Positions 28,801-36,353 of a stretch of 64,000 bases of DNA are shown here, piece by piece (position 1 is the first letter of the stretch; each line of letters begins with the position of its first letter). The position numbers and the translations under genes are program-made. Source of the stretch: Roseateles sp. DAIF2 (GTDB lineage Bacteria > Pseudomonadota > Gammaproteobacteria > Burkholderiales > Burkholderiaceae_C). The DNA is taken from the NCBI RefSeq assembly GCF_015624425.1, contig NZ_CP049919.1, positions 1-64,000 on the forward strand. The letters are read 5' to 3'. The notes beneath the pieces were generated by a model. That model did not search any database and was not told where the DNA came from. It saw nothing but the letters and a program-made list of their open reading frames with translations.

Positions 28801-29427
28801 GCTGCCGCCCGCCGGCGTCGTGATGCTGCCGAGGTTGCGCACCTGGCCGGCGTTGGGCGTGGCCTGGAAGTTCATGCGCCCGGCCAGGAAGTCCTCGTCG
28901 CGGATCGCCAGCGAGCTGGCGACCAGGCTCTGCAGATTGATCTGCGCGCCCTGGCCGACCATGATGCCGGCCGGATTGATGATCCAGACCTTGCCGTTGG
29001 CCGACAGATTGCCCAGCAGCTGCGAGGGCTCGTTGGACGAGACGCGGTTCAGCACCACCGAGTTCGCGCCCGGCTGCTGGAACACGACCGAGGCCTGGGC
29101 GCCGATGTTGAAGCTGTTCCAGTTCAGGATCGCCTTGTCGCTGCCCTGGCGGATCGTCAGCTGGCTGCCGTTCTGGACGATGCCGGCCTGGCCGAAGCTC
29201 ACCGTGCCGCCGCTGGGCAGCGCGTTCGGCGCGACGGGCCCGGCGGCCAGGGCCCCGCCGGTGGCGGCCAGCCCGGCCAAGCCGGGCAGGGCACGCCAGC
29301 AGCGCGTCAGCAGGCCGGCCAGCAGCGCGGCGATGCGCCGGCGCGGCCGCAGGCTCAGGGTCAGCCGGTGCCGGCCGATGCGCAGCACGAGGGTCGGACG
29401 GGAGGGGTTCTGGCTATGGGCGCTCAT
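22873..29427 (-). CDS. Two-partner-secretion exoprotein (FHA-like TpsA)
   Basis: 2184 residues, exported through its partner encoded at 29450-31111. An extended basic signal region (to about residue 61) leads into the TPS domain, with SFNIGAQASVVFQQPGAN and NPAGI at 151-155 (the NPNGI motif). Then comes a long beta-helix of Gly/Ala/Asn-rich repeats, including passenger-type repeats such as TLLASNAYTGNTVLQAGRLA. Residues 1950-2092 are an Ala/Glu/Lys/Arg heptad-like tract, probably a long alpha-helix or coiled coil, which is unusual on an FHA body. The tail is Asp/Lys-rich and ends LAVCK. No toxin domain is seen. Probably an adhesin. Confidence 0.92.
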   Translation of the reverse strand: MSAHSQNPSRPTLVLRIGRHRLTLSLRPRRRIAALLAGLLTRCWRALPGLAGLAATGGALAAGPVAPNALPSGGTVSFGQAGIVQNGSQLTIRQGSDKAILNWNSFNIGAQASVVFQQPGANSVVLNRVSSNEPSQLLGNLSANGKVWIINPAGIMVGQGAQINLQSLVASSLAIRDEDFLAGRMNFQATPNAGQVRNLGSITTPAGGSVYLIAPQVENGGVIRAPNGEVILAAGQRVELLDTATPGVKVEISGAEGQATNLGQVISEAGRIGMAGVLVRNSGRLSADSAVSEGGRIFLRASKDAVIDGTAGIGVTGTRGGQVEVTGERVGLLGSARIDASGVNGGGTVLLGGDYQGGNSAVRNAQTAVLAPDAVIKADATGQGHGGKVIVWSDGVTIAAGSISATGGAQGGDGGLIETSGKRFLNVDSLRADTSAARGAHGILLLDPDNITIGTVALFDGASTGADLNTVGLSGGAYTLDTNSFAGYSSQITAAKVGQLLGVANVVLLASGDITVQNAIAKTTGATQTLTLTAGQNVYFNANVTSTSGALNLNATAGSGISGGGTLNLNGGALNLTTSNGDISLGQINAGSLAMTASNGQLIVDSGTDWRANSFNLIAGSHIRGSAGVANLGSTGGGATITAQTGGSGAIAIAHSGDLATLNLTAPGSIEFASDGVVASAQFNTSGNVTASAASLVLAGPLEANHISLTGHNGLTLNQDITAHGNLSLAASNAAVTQTAGALRASGSTSVAAGAGAITLGGASNDFGTALNLSNSGANAVNISYTGALNLGTVAVGSGALEISAPSIVQSGAITQSGAGAVTLQASSGSIDLNHAGNDFRGAVGLNGTGAVTIRAANDLLLGTSSVGGALTAASSSGSIGQAGALNIGGLASFNFGGTAQDLLLGGAANVFGGGLAINTSGSLRDISLRSAGAFGALPVVAAYSGTLALTQDSGGFSLNNQSFAGGLALTASAGSIALNNVTTGGALSATAPGPLSLGGTITSTGAQTYNGALRLDGNTVLNGQGIEFNGTLNGGTGANHHALTINDGGVTRFKGVVGGIDSLGSLTVSSGGGTWIQTGAITTQGAQTYNSALTLASDTTLSSSAAGVASHGAIDGAHALNINAVGGINVAGAVGGAVAPTALALNGASVALNATINAGSLVTSSATSAGASIDAAWTNNGSLTLTGGGTLRTGGGLTQTGPVDLGAGSTLQLDAAANDSFAAPITGAGGLLKTGSGSTTLLASNAYTGNTVLQAGRLALAVSDAIAASSIAIGAGGTLDLAGFDNTTAGGVSSAGIIVGSGTLTAGGGYTLSGGTVDANLGSGTLTVTGSATLNGSHAGALVEIHNGGSLSLGASERLSDGAALHIAAGGTLDAGSGDETLGSITNAGTLKLSGRVAAQQFAQSGGATQASSTSTGLLAVLGSFSQTGGTISGLEAMHVVQGSGTAVLGTISLLQGLNITAESGGITLGSLSAGGLVAHATGSITQAGGTALSLGSAASLTTSAGNIVLDAAANSFGGPVSLTQLGSGNIAIHSGSALNLGEVASSQGGAVTVTTGGAALNLAGGIAANGSAVSLSAGAVTQNGLITVGSLSIHSSGNVVLSQAGNSIGSLSADAGASLSVTGVQAVGGGGIGAAGDILLKSAAGLNVQANIASSGGNVTLLADDLDIGVGSQVRSAAGSANFVKVSSASAGRAIHLSSLANGGAGASYLLLDGRDLAAFATPTLIVGDSAHTGAILLVGGGEIAAPGVGGTLRVINNGSFAREGNEALVLHGLDITARNGIELAGANRVGSFKASNSGSGNIVFNNGGALSIAGLSNTAAAASSSSGNITIDNGGALNVAGPVAATGMVSLTARGGQLGVAAANISAGGGIGLTAGTGMNIGAGAQLLNTAAAPITLLAQNGHITVDAAASINSGGGPIALTAQGQASKVTAPAGVFSGATPTITQTYDAAAEEAARAAAEAAARAAAEAAAKAAAEAAAKKAAEEAAAKAAAEAAAKKAAEEAAARAAAEAAARKAAEEAAAKAAAEAAAKKAAEEAARKAAEEAARAAAEAAAKAAAEAAAKKKAAEEVSARAAAEEMARRVAEIAAKAAAAADAKDPGAPGPATAGTPPPTTGTPAGSTSRAQVFESQTIGGGDDSFGGSGSSSADAKEDQKDDKKKAVGEKADDKAKQETRKLAVCK
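23150..23580 (-). repeat. Ala-rich tandem repeat tract within tpsA
   Basis: Imperfect tandem repeats encoding units like AAAEAAAKKAAEEAA. The GCC/GCG-rich array makes the opposite strand open too, giving long artificial Ala/Ser frames. Length variation between strains is likely. Confidence 0.8.
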
Positions 29428-29449
29428 GGTGTGGTCCTGGCGTCTTTCT

Positions 29450-31111
29450 TCAGAAATCGAGCATCAGCAGCGCATGGGCCTTGACGTCGCCGTTGCTGGC
29501 CTTGGCGGCCCGGCTGGCGTCGAGGATGCGGGCCACGTCGAGGCGCAGGCTGGCGGTCTTGCCGATCGCGGCACGCAGGCCGAAGCCGAGGCTGGCCGGC
29601 GTGACGCTGGTGGGCACGACGGCATTGGCGGCGCGGTTGCGGCCATGGGCGGCGTCGACGAAGAACAGGCCGCGCAGGCTGCCGTCCCAGCCGCGCGCCG
29701 CGGCCAGGTCGGGGCCGTAAAGCTCGGCGTTCAGCAGCAGGCCGCTGTCGGCGACCAGCGCACGCTCCTCGAAACCGCGCACCGCATTGGCGCCGGTCAG
29801 GCCGAAGCTCTCGGCCGAGACGGTCGGGTCGGGCGCGAACTGGCCGCTCAGCGCCAGCCGGGCCAGCCAGTCGCCGGCGAAGCTGCGCTGCAGGCTGGCG
29901 CCGGCGCGCAGGATCAGGAACTCGTCGCGCGTGTCGCGGTTGCCGGCGGTCAGGTAGGAATAGCGGTCGCTGCGACCGCTGATATTGGTGTAGCGGGTGC
30001 CGGTGGGCAGGTTGACGGCCAGGCCAGCATGGTAGTCCCATTGCTGACCGGCGCTGCGCGTGATGCTGGAATAGCTGAGCTTCAGCGGCCGGACGGTGTA
30101 GGGCACGCAGCTGGCGATCGGCGGCGTCGGCGGCGCGGTGCTGACCGGCTGGCCGTCGACCGTCGAGCAGCGCGAGTCGACATGGGTATAGCCCAGGCCG
30201 AAGATCAGGCGGCTGCTGGTCTCGCCGGCGCGCGCGAAGTTGTGGTTCAGGTTCAGGCCGGCGATCTCGCCCTTGCCGACCAGGTTCAGCGCGCCGGCCA
30301 GGCTGGGCGTCGAGCTGGGCGTGTTCGAGCTGGAGCGGCCGTAGACCAGGTCGATGCTGTTGCCCCAGCCGTACAGCGGCAGGCGGTAGCCGACGCTGAA
30401 GATGTTGATGCGCACGCCGCTCGGGCTGTCCGGCGAGGTGCTGTAGGCCAGGCTGGCCGCATGGTCGCGGTCGAACAGGTTCTCGTGCTGGTAGAGGCCG
30501 CCGATGCGCCAGTCGCCGCTCGCGTCGCTGCCGCTGTTGTCCAGGGTCAGGCCGAAGCGATGCGGGCTGCGGTCGTCGACCTTGACCTTGGCGTCGACGG
30601 TGTCGGCGCTGCGGCCCGCGACCAGGGTCACCTCGAGCTGCTTGGAGCGGCTCTCATTGGACAGCTGCAGGTTCTCGGACAGGCGGCGCAGGTTCGGCGG
30701 CTCGCCGGGCCGCAGCGCCGGCAGGCCGCGCAGCACATTCGCTTCGCTGTAGTGGCGCCTGTCGCTGAGCGTGACGGTGCCGAGCTTGACCTCCAGCACC
30801 TGCAGCCGCACCACGCCGGCGCTAGCCTCCTGCTCGGGCAGGCTGACCTGGACCGTGCCGTAGCCGTCCGCGCGATAGGCCGCCTCCAGCGCCTCCAGCG
30901 CGCGCTGCACATCGCCGAACTCGCGCTGCGGACCGGTGAAGGGCGCCAGCAGGGCCTGCAGCCGCGCCGGCTCGATCAGCGAATTGCCGCTGACCTCGAA
31001 GCGCTGGATGTCGAAGCGGGGCGACGTGCTCTGGGCCAGGGCCGTCCCGCCGGCCAGCAGGGCCAGGACGGCCGCTCCCGCGACGAGTTGCTTCTTCTTC
31101 GTTCTTCTCAT
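29450..31111 (-). CDS. ShlB/FhaC-family two-partner secretion transporter (TpsB)
   Basis: Outer-membrane barrel that exports the exoprotein encoded just downstream. 553 residues: signal peptide (VAGAAVLALLAGGTALAQ), POTRA-type N-terminus (FDIQRFEVSGNSLIEPARLQ, then ALEALEAAYRADGYGTVQV), a barrel, and AVRGFEER, the VRGY/F motif on the plug loop that defines the FhaC family. The ATG at 31111 gives a clean signal peptide; the open frame runs to 31252. It is separated from tpsA by 22 bases. Confidence 0.93.
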   Translation of the reverse strand: MRRTKKKQLVAGAAVLALLAGGTALAQSTSPRFDIQRFEVSGNSLIEPARLQALLAPFTGPQREFGDVQRALEALEAAYRADGYGTVQVSLPEQEASAGVVRLQVLEVKLGTVTLSDRRHYSEANVLRGLPALRPGEPPNLRRLSENLQLSNESRSKQLEVTLVAGRSADTVDAKVKVDDRSPHRFGLTLDNSGSDASGDWRIGGLYQHENLFDRDHAASLAYSTSPDSPSGVRINIFSVGYRLPLYGWGNSIDLVYGRSSSNTPSSTPSLAGALNLVGKGEIAGLNLNHNFARAGETSSRLIFGLGYTHVDSRCSTVDGQPVSTAPPTPPIASCVPYTVRPLKLSYSSITRSAGQQWDYHAGLAVNLPTGTRYTNISGRSDRYSYLTAGNRDTRDEFLILRAGASLQRSFAGDWLARLALSGQFAPDPTVSAESFGLTGANAVRGFEERALVADSGLLLNAELYGPDLAAARGWDGSLRGLFFVDAAHGRNRAANAVVPTSVTPASLGFGLRAAIGKTASLRLDVARILDASRAAKASNGDVKAHALLMLDF

Positions 31112-31337
31112 GCGCGCGCGCCTTCCGCTGCGTTTTCTTGTGGATGGGTTCGAAGGGCACGCAGCGACAACAGCACCTCCCGCGCGCGCCAGGAGCCGCA
31201 TTGGAGTCGCGAAATATGAAGGCGGCCAGGAACTAGTGCCGGAACCCGTCAATTTGTGCGCAAATCGCGCAAACGTAACGATTCAAGTCGGCTGGCCGCA
31301 ACGGATCGCCCGCGCGGCGCCGTGGCGCCGCCGGGGA

Positions 31338-32588
31338 TCAGCCCTTCACGCACACCACCTGCTTCAGCGTGTGCACCACCTCGACCAGGTCGCGCTGCGC
31401 GGCCATGACCGCGTCGATGTCCTTGTAGGCCGCGGGCGTCTCGTCGAGCACATCCTTGTCCTTGCGGCATTCGACGCCCTCGGTGGCGGCGCGGTGCTCG
31501 GCCAGGGTGAAGCGGCGCTTGGCATCGCCGCGGCTCATGGTGCGGCCGGCGCCATGCGAGCAGCTTTCGAAGCTCTCGGCCTGGCCCTTGCCGCGCACGA
31601 TATAGCTGCGCGCGCCCATGCTGCCGGGGATGATGCCCAGCTGGCCGGCCTTGGCGCTGACCGCGCCCTTGCGGGTGACATAGACCTCCTCGCCGAAATG
31701 GCGCTCCTTCTGCACATAGTTGTGGTGGCAGTTGACCGCCTCGATATGGCTCTGGAAGTTCTTGCGGATCACCGTCTTCGCGGCCTCGATCACGCGGCGC
31801 ATCATCAGCTCGCGGTTCAGCGCCGCGAACTTCTGCGCCCAGCCCACCGCGCGCACATAGTCGCCGAAGTAGCGCGCGCCCTCCTCGAAGTAAGCCAGGT
31901 CGCGGTCCGGCAGGTTGGCGTTGTTGCGCAGCGCGTCCTGCTTGGCCAGCTCGATGAACATCGTGCCGATCGCGTTGCCGACGCCGCGCGAGCCCGAGTG
32001 CAGCATGAACCAGACCGCACCGGCCTCGTCGAGGCAGACCTCGATGAAATGGTTGCCCGAGCCGAGCGTGCCCAGATGGTTCAGATGATTCGTCTTGGCC
32101 AGCTTGGGATAGTCGCGGCAGAGCTCGGTGAACTCCGGCTCCAGCTGCGCCCAGGCGGTATTCACCGAACCCGGCGTCTTGTGCCAGGCGCCCGGATCGC
32201 GCGCGCCCGGCGCGCGGCCATGCGGCACCGCGCGTTCGATCGCGCTGCGCAGCGGCGCCAGGTTGTCCGGCAGGTCCTCGGCACGCAGGGTGGTCTTCGC
32301 GGCCATCATGCCGCAGCCGATGTCGACGCCGACCGCCGCCGGGATGATCGCGCGCAGGGTCGGGATCACCGAGCCGACGGTGGCACCGATGCCCAGGTGC
32401 ACGTCCGGCATCGCGGCGATATGGCGGAAGACGATGGGCAGGCGCGCGGCGTTCTCCAGCTGGCGCTTGGCCGCCTCCTCCACCGGCACGCCGCGGGTCC
32501 ACATCTTGACCGGCACGCCGCCGCCCACGTCCAGCTGCTCGAAGCCGGCGGCTGCTGCTTCGGGGATGTTGTTGTTGTTCTTTTCCAT
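31338..32588 (-). CDS. rtcB: RNA-splicing ligase RtcB
   Basis: GTP- and Mn-dependent ligase joining 2',3'-cyclic-phosphate (or 3'-phosphate) and 5'-OH RNA ends. 416 residues against about 408 in E. coli. Visible motifs: MPDVHLGIGATVG, VGVDIGCGM (metal-binding Cys), LGSGNHFIEV, and SHGAGRTMSR with His345 as the residue guanylylated in the family. The ATG at 32588 is preferred; the frame continues to 33167. It is the third gene after an HNH nuclease and a ClpP-fold protease, with no RtcR activator or RtcA cyclase nearby. That context hints at repair or control of RNA cleavage by a neighbour. Confidence 0.95.
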   Translation of the reverse strand: MEKNNNNIPEAAAAGFEQLDVGGGVPVKMWTRGVPVEEAAKRQLENAARLPIVFRHIAAMPDVHLGIGATVGSVIPTLRAIIPAAVGVDIGCGMMAAKTTLRAEDLPDNLAPLRSAIERAVPHGRAPGARDPGAWHKTPGSVNTAWAQLEPEFTELCRDYPKLAKTNHLNHLGTLGSGNHFIEVCLDEAGAVWFMLHSGSRGVGNAIGTMFIELAKQDALRNNANLPDRDLAYFEEGARYFGDYVRAVGWAQKFAALNRELMMRRVIEAAKTVIRKNFQSHIEAVNCHHNYVQKERHFGEEVYVTRKGAVSAKAGQLGIIPGSMGARSYIVRGKGQAESFESCSHGAGRTMSRGDAKRRFTLAEHRAATEGVECRKDKDVLDETPAAYKDIDAVMAAQRDLVEVVHTLKQVVCVKG

Positions 32589-32614
32589 GATGCTTGTTTC
32601 TTCTCTTCTTCTGG

Positions 32615-33676
32615 CTAGGACACGTGCACGGCGCTGCGCTTGATGCGCGAGCCGACACGTTCGATGCGGCGCCAACCACTGTTGTCGTTCATCGTGATCC
32701 AGCGCCGCTCCTCGGCGCGGTAGAACCAGTCCTTGTCCTGTTGGTAATAGACCTGCACACCGGTGGTTTCCCAGATGTTCGCGATCTCGTTGCTGTGGGC
32801 GCGGCGCTCGTCGAAGTCGGTCGTCGCCTTCTGGCCCATCTCGCTGTAGAGGCTGTTCAGCGCCAGCAGCTGGCGGTTCACATCGGGCGCCATGCGCTGG
32901 GCCCTCAGGCCGATCTTCAGCGCCTCGTCCAGCAGGATCGGATAGCTGTGCGAGGGGTACTTCGAGTTCAGCGTGGTCGCGATCCGCTCGGCCTCGGCCG
33001 CATCGGGGATGTGGTGGGCCAGCAGCTCGCGGCACAGCATGATGGACAGGGATTCGGCCCGGTCCACCGCGCCGATCACCAGCGGGTGCACATACTGGAA
33101 CAGCGAGCGGTAGGCGTTCTCGCTCTGCGCGCCGCCGGCCGCGCCACCGCCCTCCTGCTCGCGCCACAGGCGGATCGCGCGCTGCAGCTCGTCCAGGCTG
33201 ACGCTAACCCGGTCGTTGTCGCGGTCCACCGGCGACAGCGGGTGGTTCAGCGAGGTGTCCACCGCGGTCAGGTAGGCGGTCGGGCCCATCTGGATGCGGT
33301 CGGCGCCGATCGCGATCATCGTCGCGGCCGAGGCGCATTCCAGCGGCACCAGGGCCACCAGCTCGCGGCAATGCTGCCGCAGCAGGTTCACCAGGCGCAG
33401 CGACACCTGGCCGCTGCCGCCGTCGGACTTCAGGAACAGATAGATCCGCTCCTGTTGGCCCAGCCTCGTCAGCACCTCGTGCAGCGCCACCACGTCGTTG
33501 TGGCAGACCGCGCCGCGCGCGCCGTTCCAGTAGGCCACCACCGGGCCGCCCAGTTGCTCCGCCAGCCGCCCCAGCAGGGCCTGCGTCTTGTGGAACAGCA
33601 CCGGCGGCTGCTTGACCTTCATCGCGGCGGCGGCCTCCTGGCCCGCGCCCTCCTTGTTCTTGTTGCTGGTTTCCAT
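32615..33676 (-). CDS. SDH/ClpP-fold serine protease-like protein
   Basis: 353 residues with a crotonase/ClpP-type core: YLFLKSDGGSGQVSLRLVN (oxyanion Gly region 84-89), ECASAATMIAIGADRIQMGP with candidate nucleophile Ser116, and TAVDTSLNHPLSP. This matches the SDH (serine dehydrogenase proteinase) family. A C-terminal Trp/Tyr/Arg-rich tail (about 290-353) is extra. No membrane segment is present, so it is cytoplasmic. It lies between the HNH gene (46 bases) and rtcB (26 bases). The substrate is unknown. Confidence 0.75.
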   Translation of the reverse strand: METSNKNKEGAGQEAAAAMKVKQPPVLFHKTQALLGRLAEQLGGPVVAYWNGARGAVCHNDVVALHEVLTRLGQQERIYLFLKSDGGSGQVSLRLVNLLRQHCRELVALVPLECASAATMIAIGADRIQMGPTAYLTAVDTSLNHPLSPVDRDNDRVSVSLDELQRAIRLWREQEGGGAAGGAQSENAYRSLFQYVHPLVIGAVDRAESLSIMLCRELLAHHIPDAAEAERIATTLNSKYPSHSYPILLDEALKIGLRAQRMAPDVNRQLLALNSLYSEMGQKATTDFDERRAHSNEIANIWETTGVQVYYQQDKDWFYRAEERRWITMNDNSGWRRIERVGSRIKRSAVHVS

Positions 33677-33722
33677 GATTCCTTCCTCTTCTATCTTCTT
33701 GTTGATGGTGGGCGCGGCTCGC

Positions 33723-34337
33723 TCAGCTGAGCCGCGACCCCCGCGCCAGCCGGGCGGCCAGCCATTGATGCACATCGGCCCGCACCTGCCGGCCCGCCAG
33801 CAGGAAATCCTCGTAGCGGTTCGGCACATAGGGCAGGTAGAGCAGCGGCATGCCGGCTTCCTCCGGCGTGCGCGCGGCCTTGCGGCCGTTGCAGGCGGCG
33901 CAGGCCGAGACCAGGTTCATCCAGCTCCAGGCCCCGCCACGCGAGGCCGGCACGATGTGCTCGGCCTGCAGCCGCCGCTCGGAGAACAGGCCACCGCAGT
34001 AGGCGCAGGTGTGGCGATCGCGCCGGAACAGCTTGGCGCGCGACACCAGGGTCGGCCGATCGAACAGATTGATCCGCGCGGCCCCCTTCAGCGCCATGAT
34101 CGGGAACACCTCGATGCGCGACGCCGCCCCGCGGCCGGCATTCCAGCCGCCGCGCAGCACCCGCAGCGGTTCCCGTCCCGCGACCCAGGCCACCGCGTCG
34201 ATCGCGTGGCAGACGGCCGCCTGTTCGGTGCTGATCCAGGCCTGGGGTGTGCCCAGCAGGTCCAGCTGCAGCACCTGCGGCCGCGCTCGCGGGGTCAGGT
34301 CTTGTGGTCGATCTTGATCAGGCATCTTGCGGCACAT
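33723..34337 (-). CDS. HNH endonuclease
   Basis: 204 residues. Zinc and HNH residues are in order: C111-x2-C114, H127 in AEHIVPASRGG, N141 in MNLVSAC and C146-x2-C149-N150, the HNH_5/McrA-like type. The N-terminal 100 residues (LDLLGTPQAWIST, PLRVLRGGWN) precede the nuclease, as in many stand-alone bacterial HNH proteins. The ATG at 34337 has AGGGAGG seven bases upstream. It is first in an apparent three-gene operon with the SDH-like protease and RtcB. Confidence 0.85.
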   Translation of the reverse strand: MCRKMPDQDRPQDLTPRARPQVLQLDLLGTPQAWISTEQAAVCHAIDAVAWVAGREPLRVLRGGWNAGRGAASRIEVFPIMALKGAARINLFDRPTLVSRAKLFRRDRHTCAYCGGLFSERRLQAEHIVPASRGGAWSWMNLVSACAACNGRKAARTPEEAGMPLLYLPYVPNRYEDFLLAGRQVRADVHQWLAARLARGSRLS

Positions 34338-34708
34338 CGGGGCCCTCCCTTGGGCGGTTTGCTAGGTCATGAAACTCGGAGCGTTGGGGTACGAAAAAGT
34401 GAAAAGTGAGTGCCGGTCACGGGTTCCGGCGCCGCCCAATCCTTGCGGCCGGTTTGTGGGTTTGCCTTCAAACATCGCATCGGTCTGCGGCGGTTCATCC
34501 GACTTCGGCTATGCCCAAGCGCGACCCTCCCGTCGGAGGTGGTGTGTCGCTGCACGTGGGGCCGGCACATGCGATCGGCCCCGCGCACATCCCGGGCCGC
34601 CAACACCATTTCGAGATGCGGCCAACGGAGTGCAAGGACACAGCCGGAGTCGGACGTCGTCCGCGCGGCCTGCAGGCAGGCCTGCGCGCGGGCGGGGCGA
34701 AAACACAA
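34338..34708. other. Non-coding stretch, nothing supported
   Basis: About 370 bases upstream of the HNH operon. Several overlapping + strand frames are open here, but none shows family features, codon bias or a good ribosome-binding site. It must hold the promoter of the HNH-protease-rtcB unit; I see no clear -24/-12 sigma-54 site, which would be expected for an RtcR-controlled rtcB. Confidence 0.4.
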
Positions 34709-34738
34709 GGGGCCCGGACTCTTGCGAATCCGGGCCCC
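34709..34738 (-). terminator. Hairpin followed by T-rich tail (minus strand)
   Basis: Stem GGGGCCCGGACTC / GAATCCGGGCCCC with one mismatch and loop TTGC. On the minus strand it is followed by TTGTGTTTTC. It would end a short transcript beginning near 34989. Confidence 0.65.
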
Positions 34739-34770
34739 TGGGTACAGAGCTTGGAAGGTCTGGCGCCTGT

Positions 34771-34911
34771 TTATTCAGCGCCACCCTCTCCCGGATGCGT
34801 CATCAAGCCTTCACCGCGATATCCCGCCGCTGTGCTCCGCAACGCCGGACGCGCCGCCGCGAATGCGGCTGCTGCTGTCTTGCTGGCGTTGATGGAATGG
34901 CGGCTGGTCAC
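34771..34911 (-). CDS. Possible 46-residue small protein
   Basis: A GTG at 34911 has AGAAAGG seven bases upstream and opens a frame of 46 residues, basic and Ala-rich in the first half. It lies between a near-consensus sigma-70 promoter (34996-35024) and a hairpin terminator (34709-34738), all on the minus strand, so the locus is probably a discrete transcript of about 290 bases. Whether its product is this peptide or an RNA cannot be decided; an overlapping ATG frame of 45 codons also exists. No homologue is recognised. Confidence 0.35.
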   Translation of the reverse strand: MTSRHSINASKTAAAAFAAARPALRSTAAGYRGEGLMTHPGEGGAE

Positions 34912-34995
34912 GATGAAACCTTTCTTGTCTGAGTCTGGGCCGCTCCATGTCTCGTTTGCACCGAGCGGCTGGGTTTGAAAACTGTCGAGCTGCGC

Positions 34996-35024
34996 ACTGT
35001 AAATAGTCTTTACTCCAAGGTCAA
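34996..35024 (-). promoter_or_regulatory. Sigma-70 promoter of the small transcript
   Basis: On the minus strand TTGACC, a 17-base spacer and TACAGT. The start would be near 34989, reading toward the small ORF and its terminator. Confidence 0.6.
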
Positions 35025-35080
35025 GCGCTTGCGACAATATCGGCCCCAAGTTTGTTGCCGTTTGTTCGCATCCCGTCCCC

Positions 35081-35452
35081 GTGGCCGATACCACCCTGCA
35101 GCGCCGCCAGAACGCGCTGATCCTGTTCCAGTCCTTCGCCGAACAGGCCTTGGCCGAGGGCCTGCCACCGAAGGGCCTGGAGCAGGCCTTCGCGGCGCGG
35201 CTACAGATCTCGCCCAGCATGTGGAGCCAGATCAAGAGCGCCAGGCCGATCGGCGACAAGCTGGCGCGCCAGATCGAGGTGCTGTGCGACAAGGCGATCG
35301 GCTGGCTCGACGAGCCGCATCCCGAGGCCCCGCCCAGCCCGGCCGAGAAGGCCTTTCTGGAGCTGGCGCTGGCTGCCTGGCGCGCCAGCAACAGCGCGGG
35401 CCGCAAGGCGCTGCGCCAGCAGCTGCAGGCACGGCTGGATGAATCAGAATAG
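35081..35452 (+). CDS. Small helix-turn-helix-like protein, function unknown
   Basis: 123 residues from a GTG start. The middle (LEQAFAARLQISPSMWSQIK, then KLARQIEVLC) reads like a Cro/XRE-type helix-turn-helix, and the C-terminal third is a charged helix. No partner domain. The gene is GC-rich like the host and converges on the kinase gene, the two overlapping by nine bases. Probably a DNA-binding regulator. Confidence 0.55.
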   Translation: MADTTLQRRQNALILFQSFAEQALAEGLPPKGLEQAFAARLQISPSMWSQIKSARPIGDKLARQIEVLCDKAIGWLDEPHPEAPPSPAEKAFLELALAAWRASNSAGRKALRQQLQARLDESE

Positions 35453-36244
35453 CTCGTCGAGCTGCTCGAAATAGCGCCGCCGCTGTGGCTGGTCCGGCCG
35501 GCCCAGCCCGTCCAGCAGGCGCTGCGCCGGGGCCTCGCCCAGCTCCTCGCGCAGATTGCGCTGCGCGAAGGCGATGTCGAGCCAGCGGTCGGCCAGGCCG
35601 CCGCGCCCCAGGTCGATGAAATGCAGGCGCTCGCGCGCCTCGTCGACGAACACATTGCCGTCGCTCAGGTCGCCATGCGAGAACACCAGGTCCTCGCGCT
35701 CGGGTCGCCGCAGCTCCAAATGGGCCAGCAGCGCCGCCGGCGTGGCGGCCTGGATCTCGGGCCATTGGGCCATGTCCGCATCGTCGGCGCACAGGCCCTG
35801 CGCCAGCAGCCGGCGCAACTCCGCCAGGCGCATCGCGATGCCGGCATCGAAGGGGCAGTCCCGCGCCGGCACCGCCTGCAGCTGGCGCAGCGCCTCAACA
35901 AAAATTTCTACGGCCGCCTCGGGGCGGCTCGCCAGCAGGGCCGACAGCGGCCGCCCCGGCACCTCGCGGGTGATCAGGCATTCGCCCTCGGCCGCGCCGA
36001 CCGCCAGCACCAGCTCCGGCACCAACAGTCGGCCGCCGCCGCCCAGCCAGTCGATCAGCCGCGCCTCGCGCAGCGCGCCGTAGGTGGTGTTCGCATAGGG
36101 CTTGGGGCAGAGCTTCAGGAAGAAGCCCGCGCCGCCCTTGTCGAAGCGGTAGACCCGGCAGGGCGATTCGCCCACCGGGTCGCGCCGCAGCGCGGCGTCG
36201 CCAATGAAACGCCGCACCTCCGGCGGCAGCTGCTGCAACTTCAA
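35444..36244 (-). CDS. APH(3')-like aminoglycoside/small-molecule phosphotransferase
   Basis: 266 residues with a protein-kinase-like fold: GAGFFLKLCPK (ATP-binding Lys), FSHGDLSDGN with H190, D192 and N197 of the Brenner motif, and FIDLGRGGLADRWLD, the D-x-G metal motif in APH(3') form. The best start is a TTG at 36244 with GAGGAG eight bases upstream; no ATG fits better. Many chromosomal homologues act on unknown substrates, so resistance should not be assumed. It stands alone, convergent with the HTH-like gene. Confidence 0.82.
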   Translation of the reverse strand: MKLQQLPPEVRRFIGDAALRRDPVGESPCRVYRFDKGGAGFFLKLCPKPYANTTYGALREARLIDWLGGGGRLLVPELVLAVGAAEGECLITREVPGRPLSALLASRPEAAVEIFVEALRQLQAVPARDCPFDAGIAMRLAELRRLLAQGLCADDADMAQWPEIQAATPAALLAHLELRRPEREDLVFSHGDLSDGNVFVDEARERLHFIDLGRGGLADRWLDIAFAQRNLREELGEAPAQRLLDGLGRPDQPQRRRYFEQLDELF

Positions 36245-36353
36245 GACCCGGTCTCCTCGCTGAACCGGATCAGTGTCCCGTGCGCCGCCGCGCCTCGCCA
36301 GCCGATTGCGGCGAACGGCCGGTCGGCGGGTGCGGATGGCGGCGCGGCGGGGA

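Noticed and set aside
23054..29484. Very long + strand open frames opposite the FHA-like gene
   Set aside because: They are shadows of the GC-rich minus-strand gene: Ala/Arg/Ala-Val-rich, low complexity, no family features, while the minus frame has signal, TPS domain and partner transporter.
34367..34978. Overlapping + strand frames between the HNH operon and the HTH-like gene
   Set aside because: No family features, no convincing start sites, and the segment is better explained by promoter DNA and a minus-strand short transcript.
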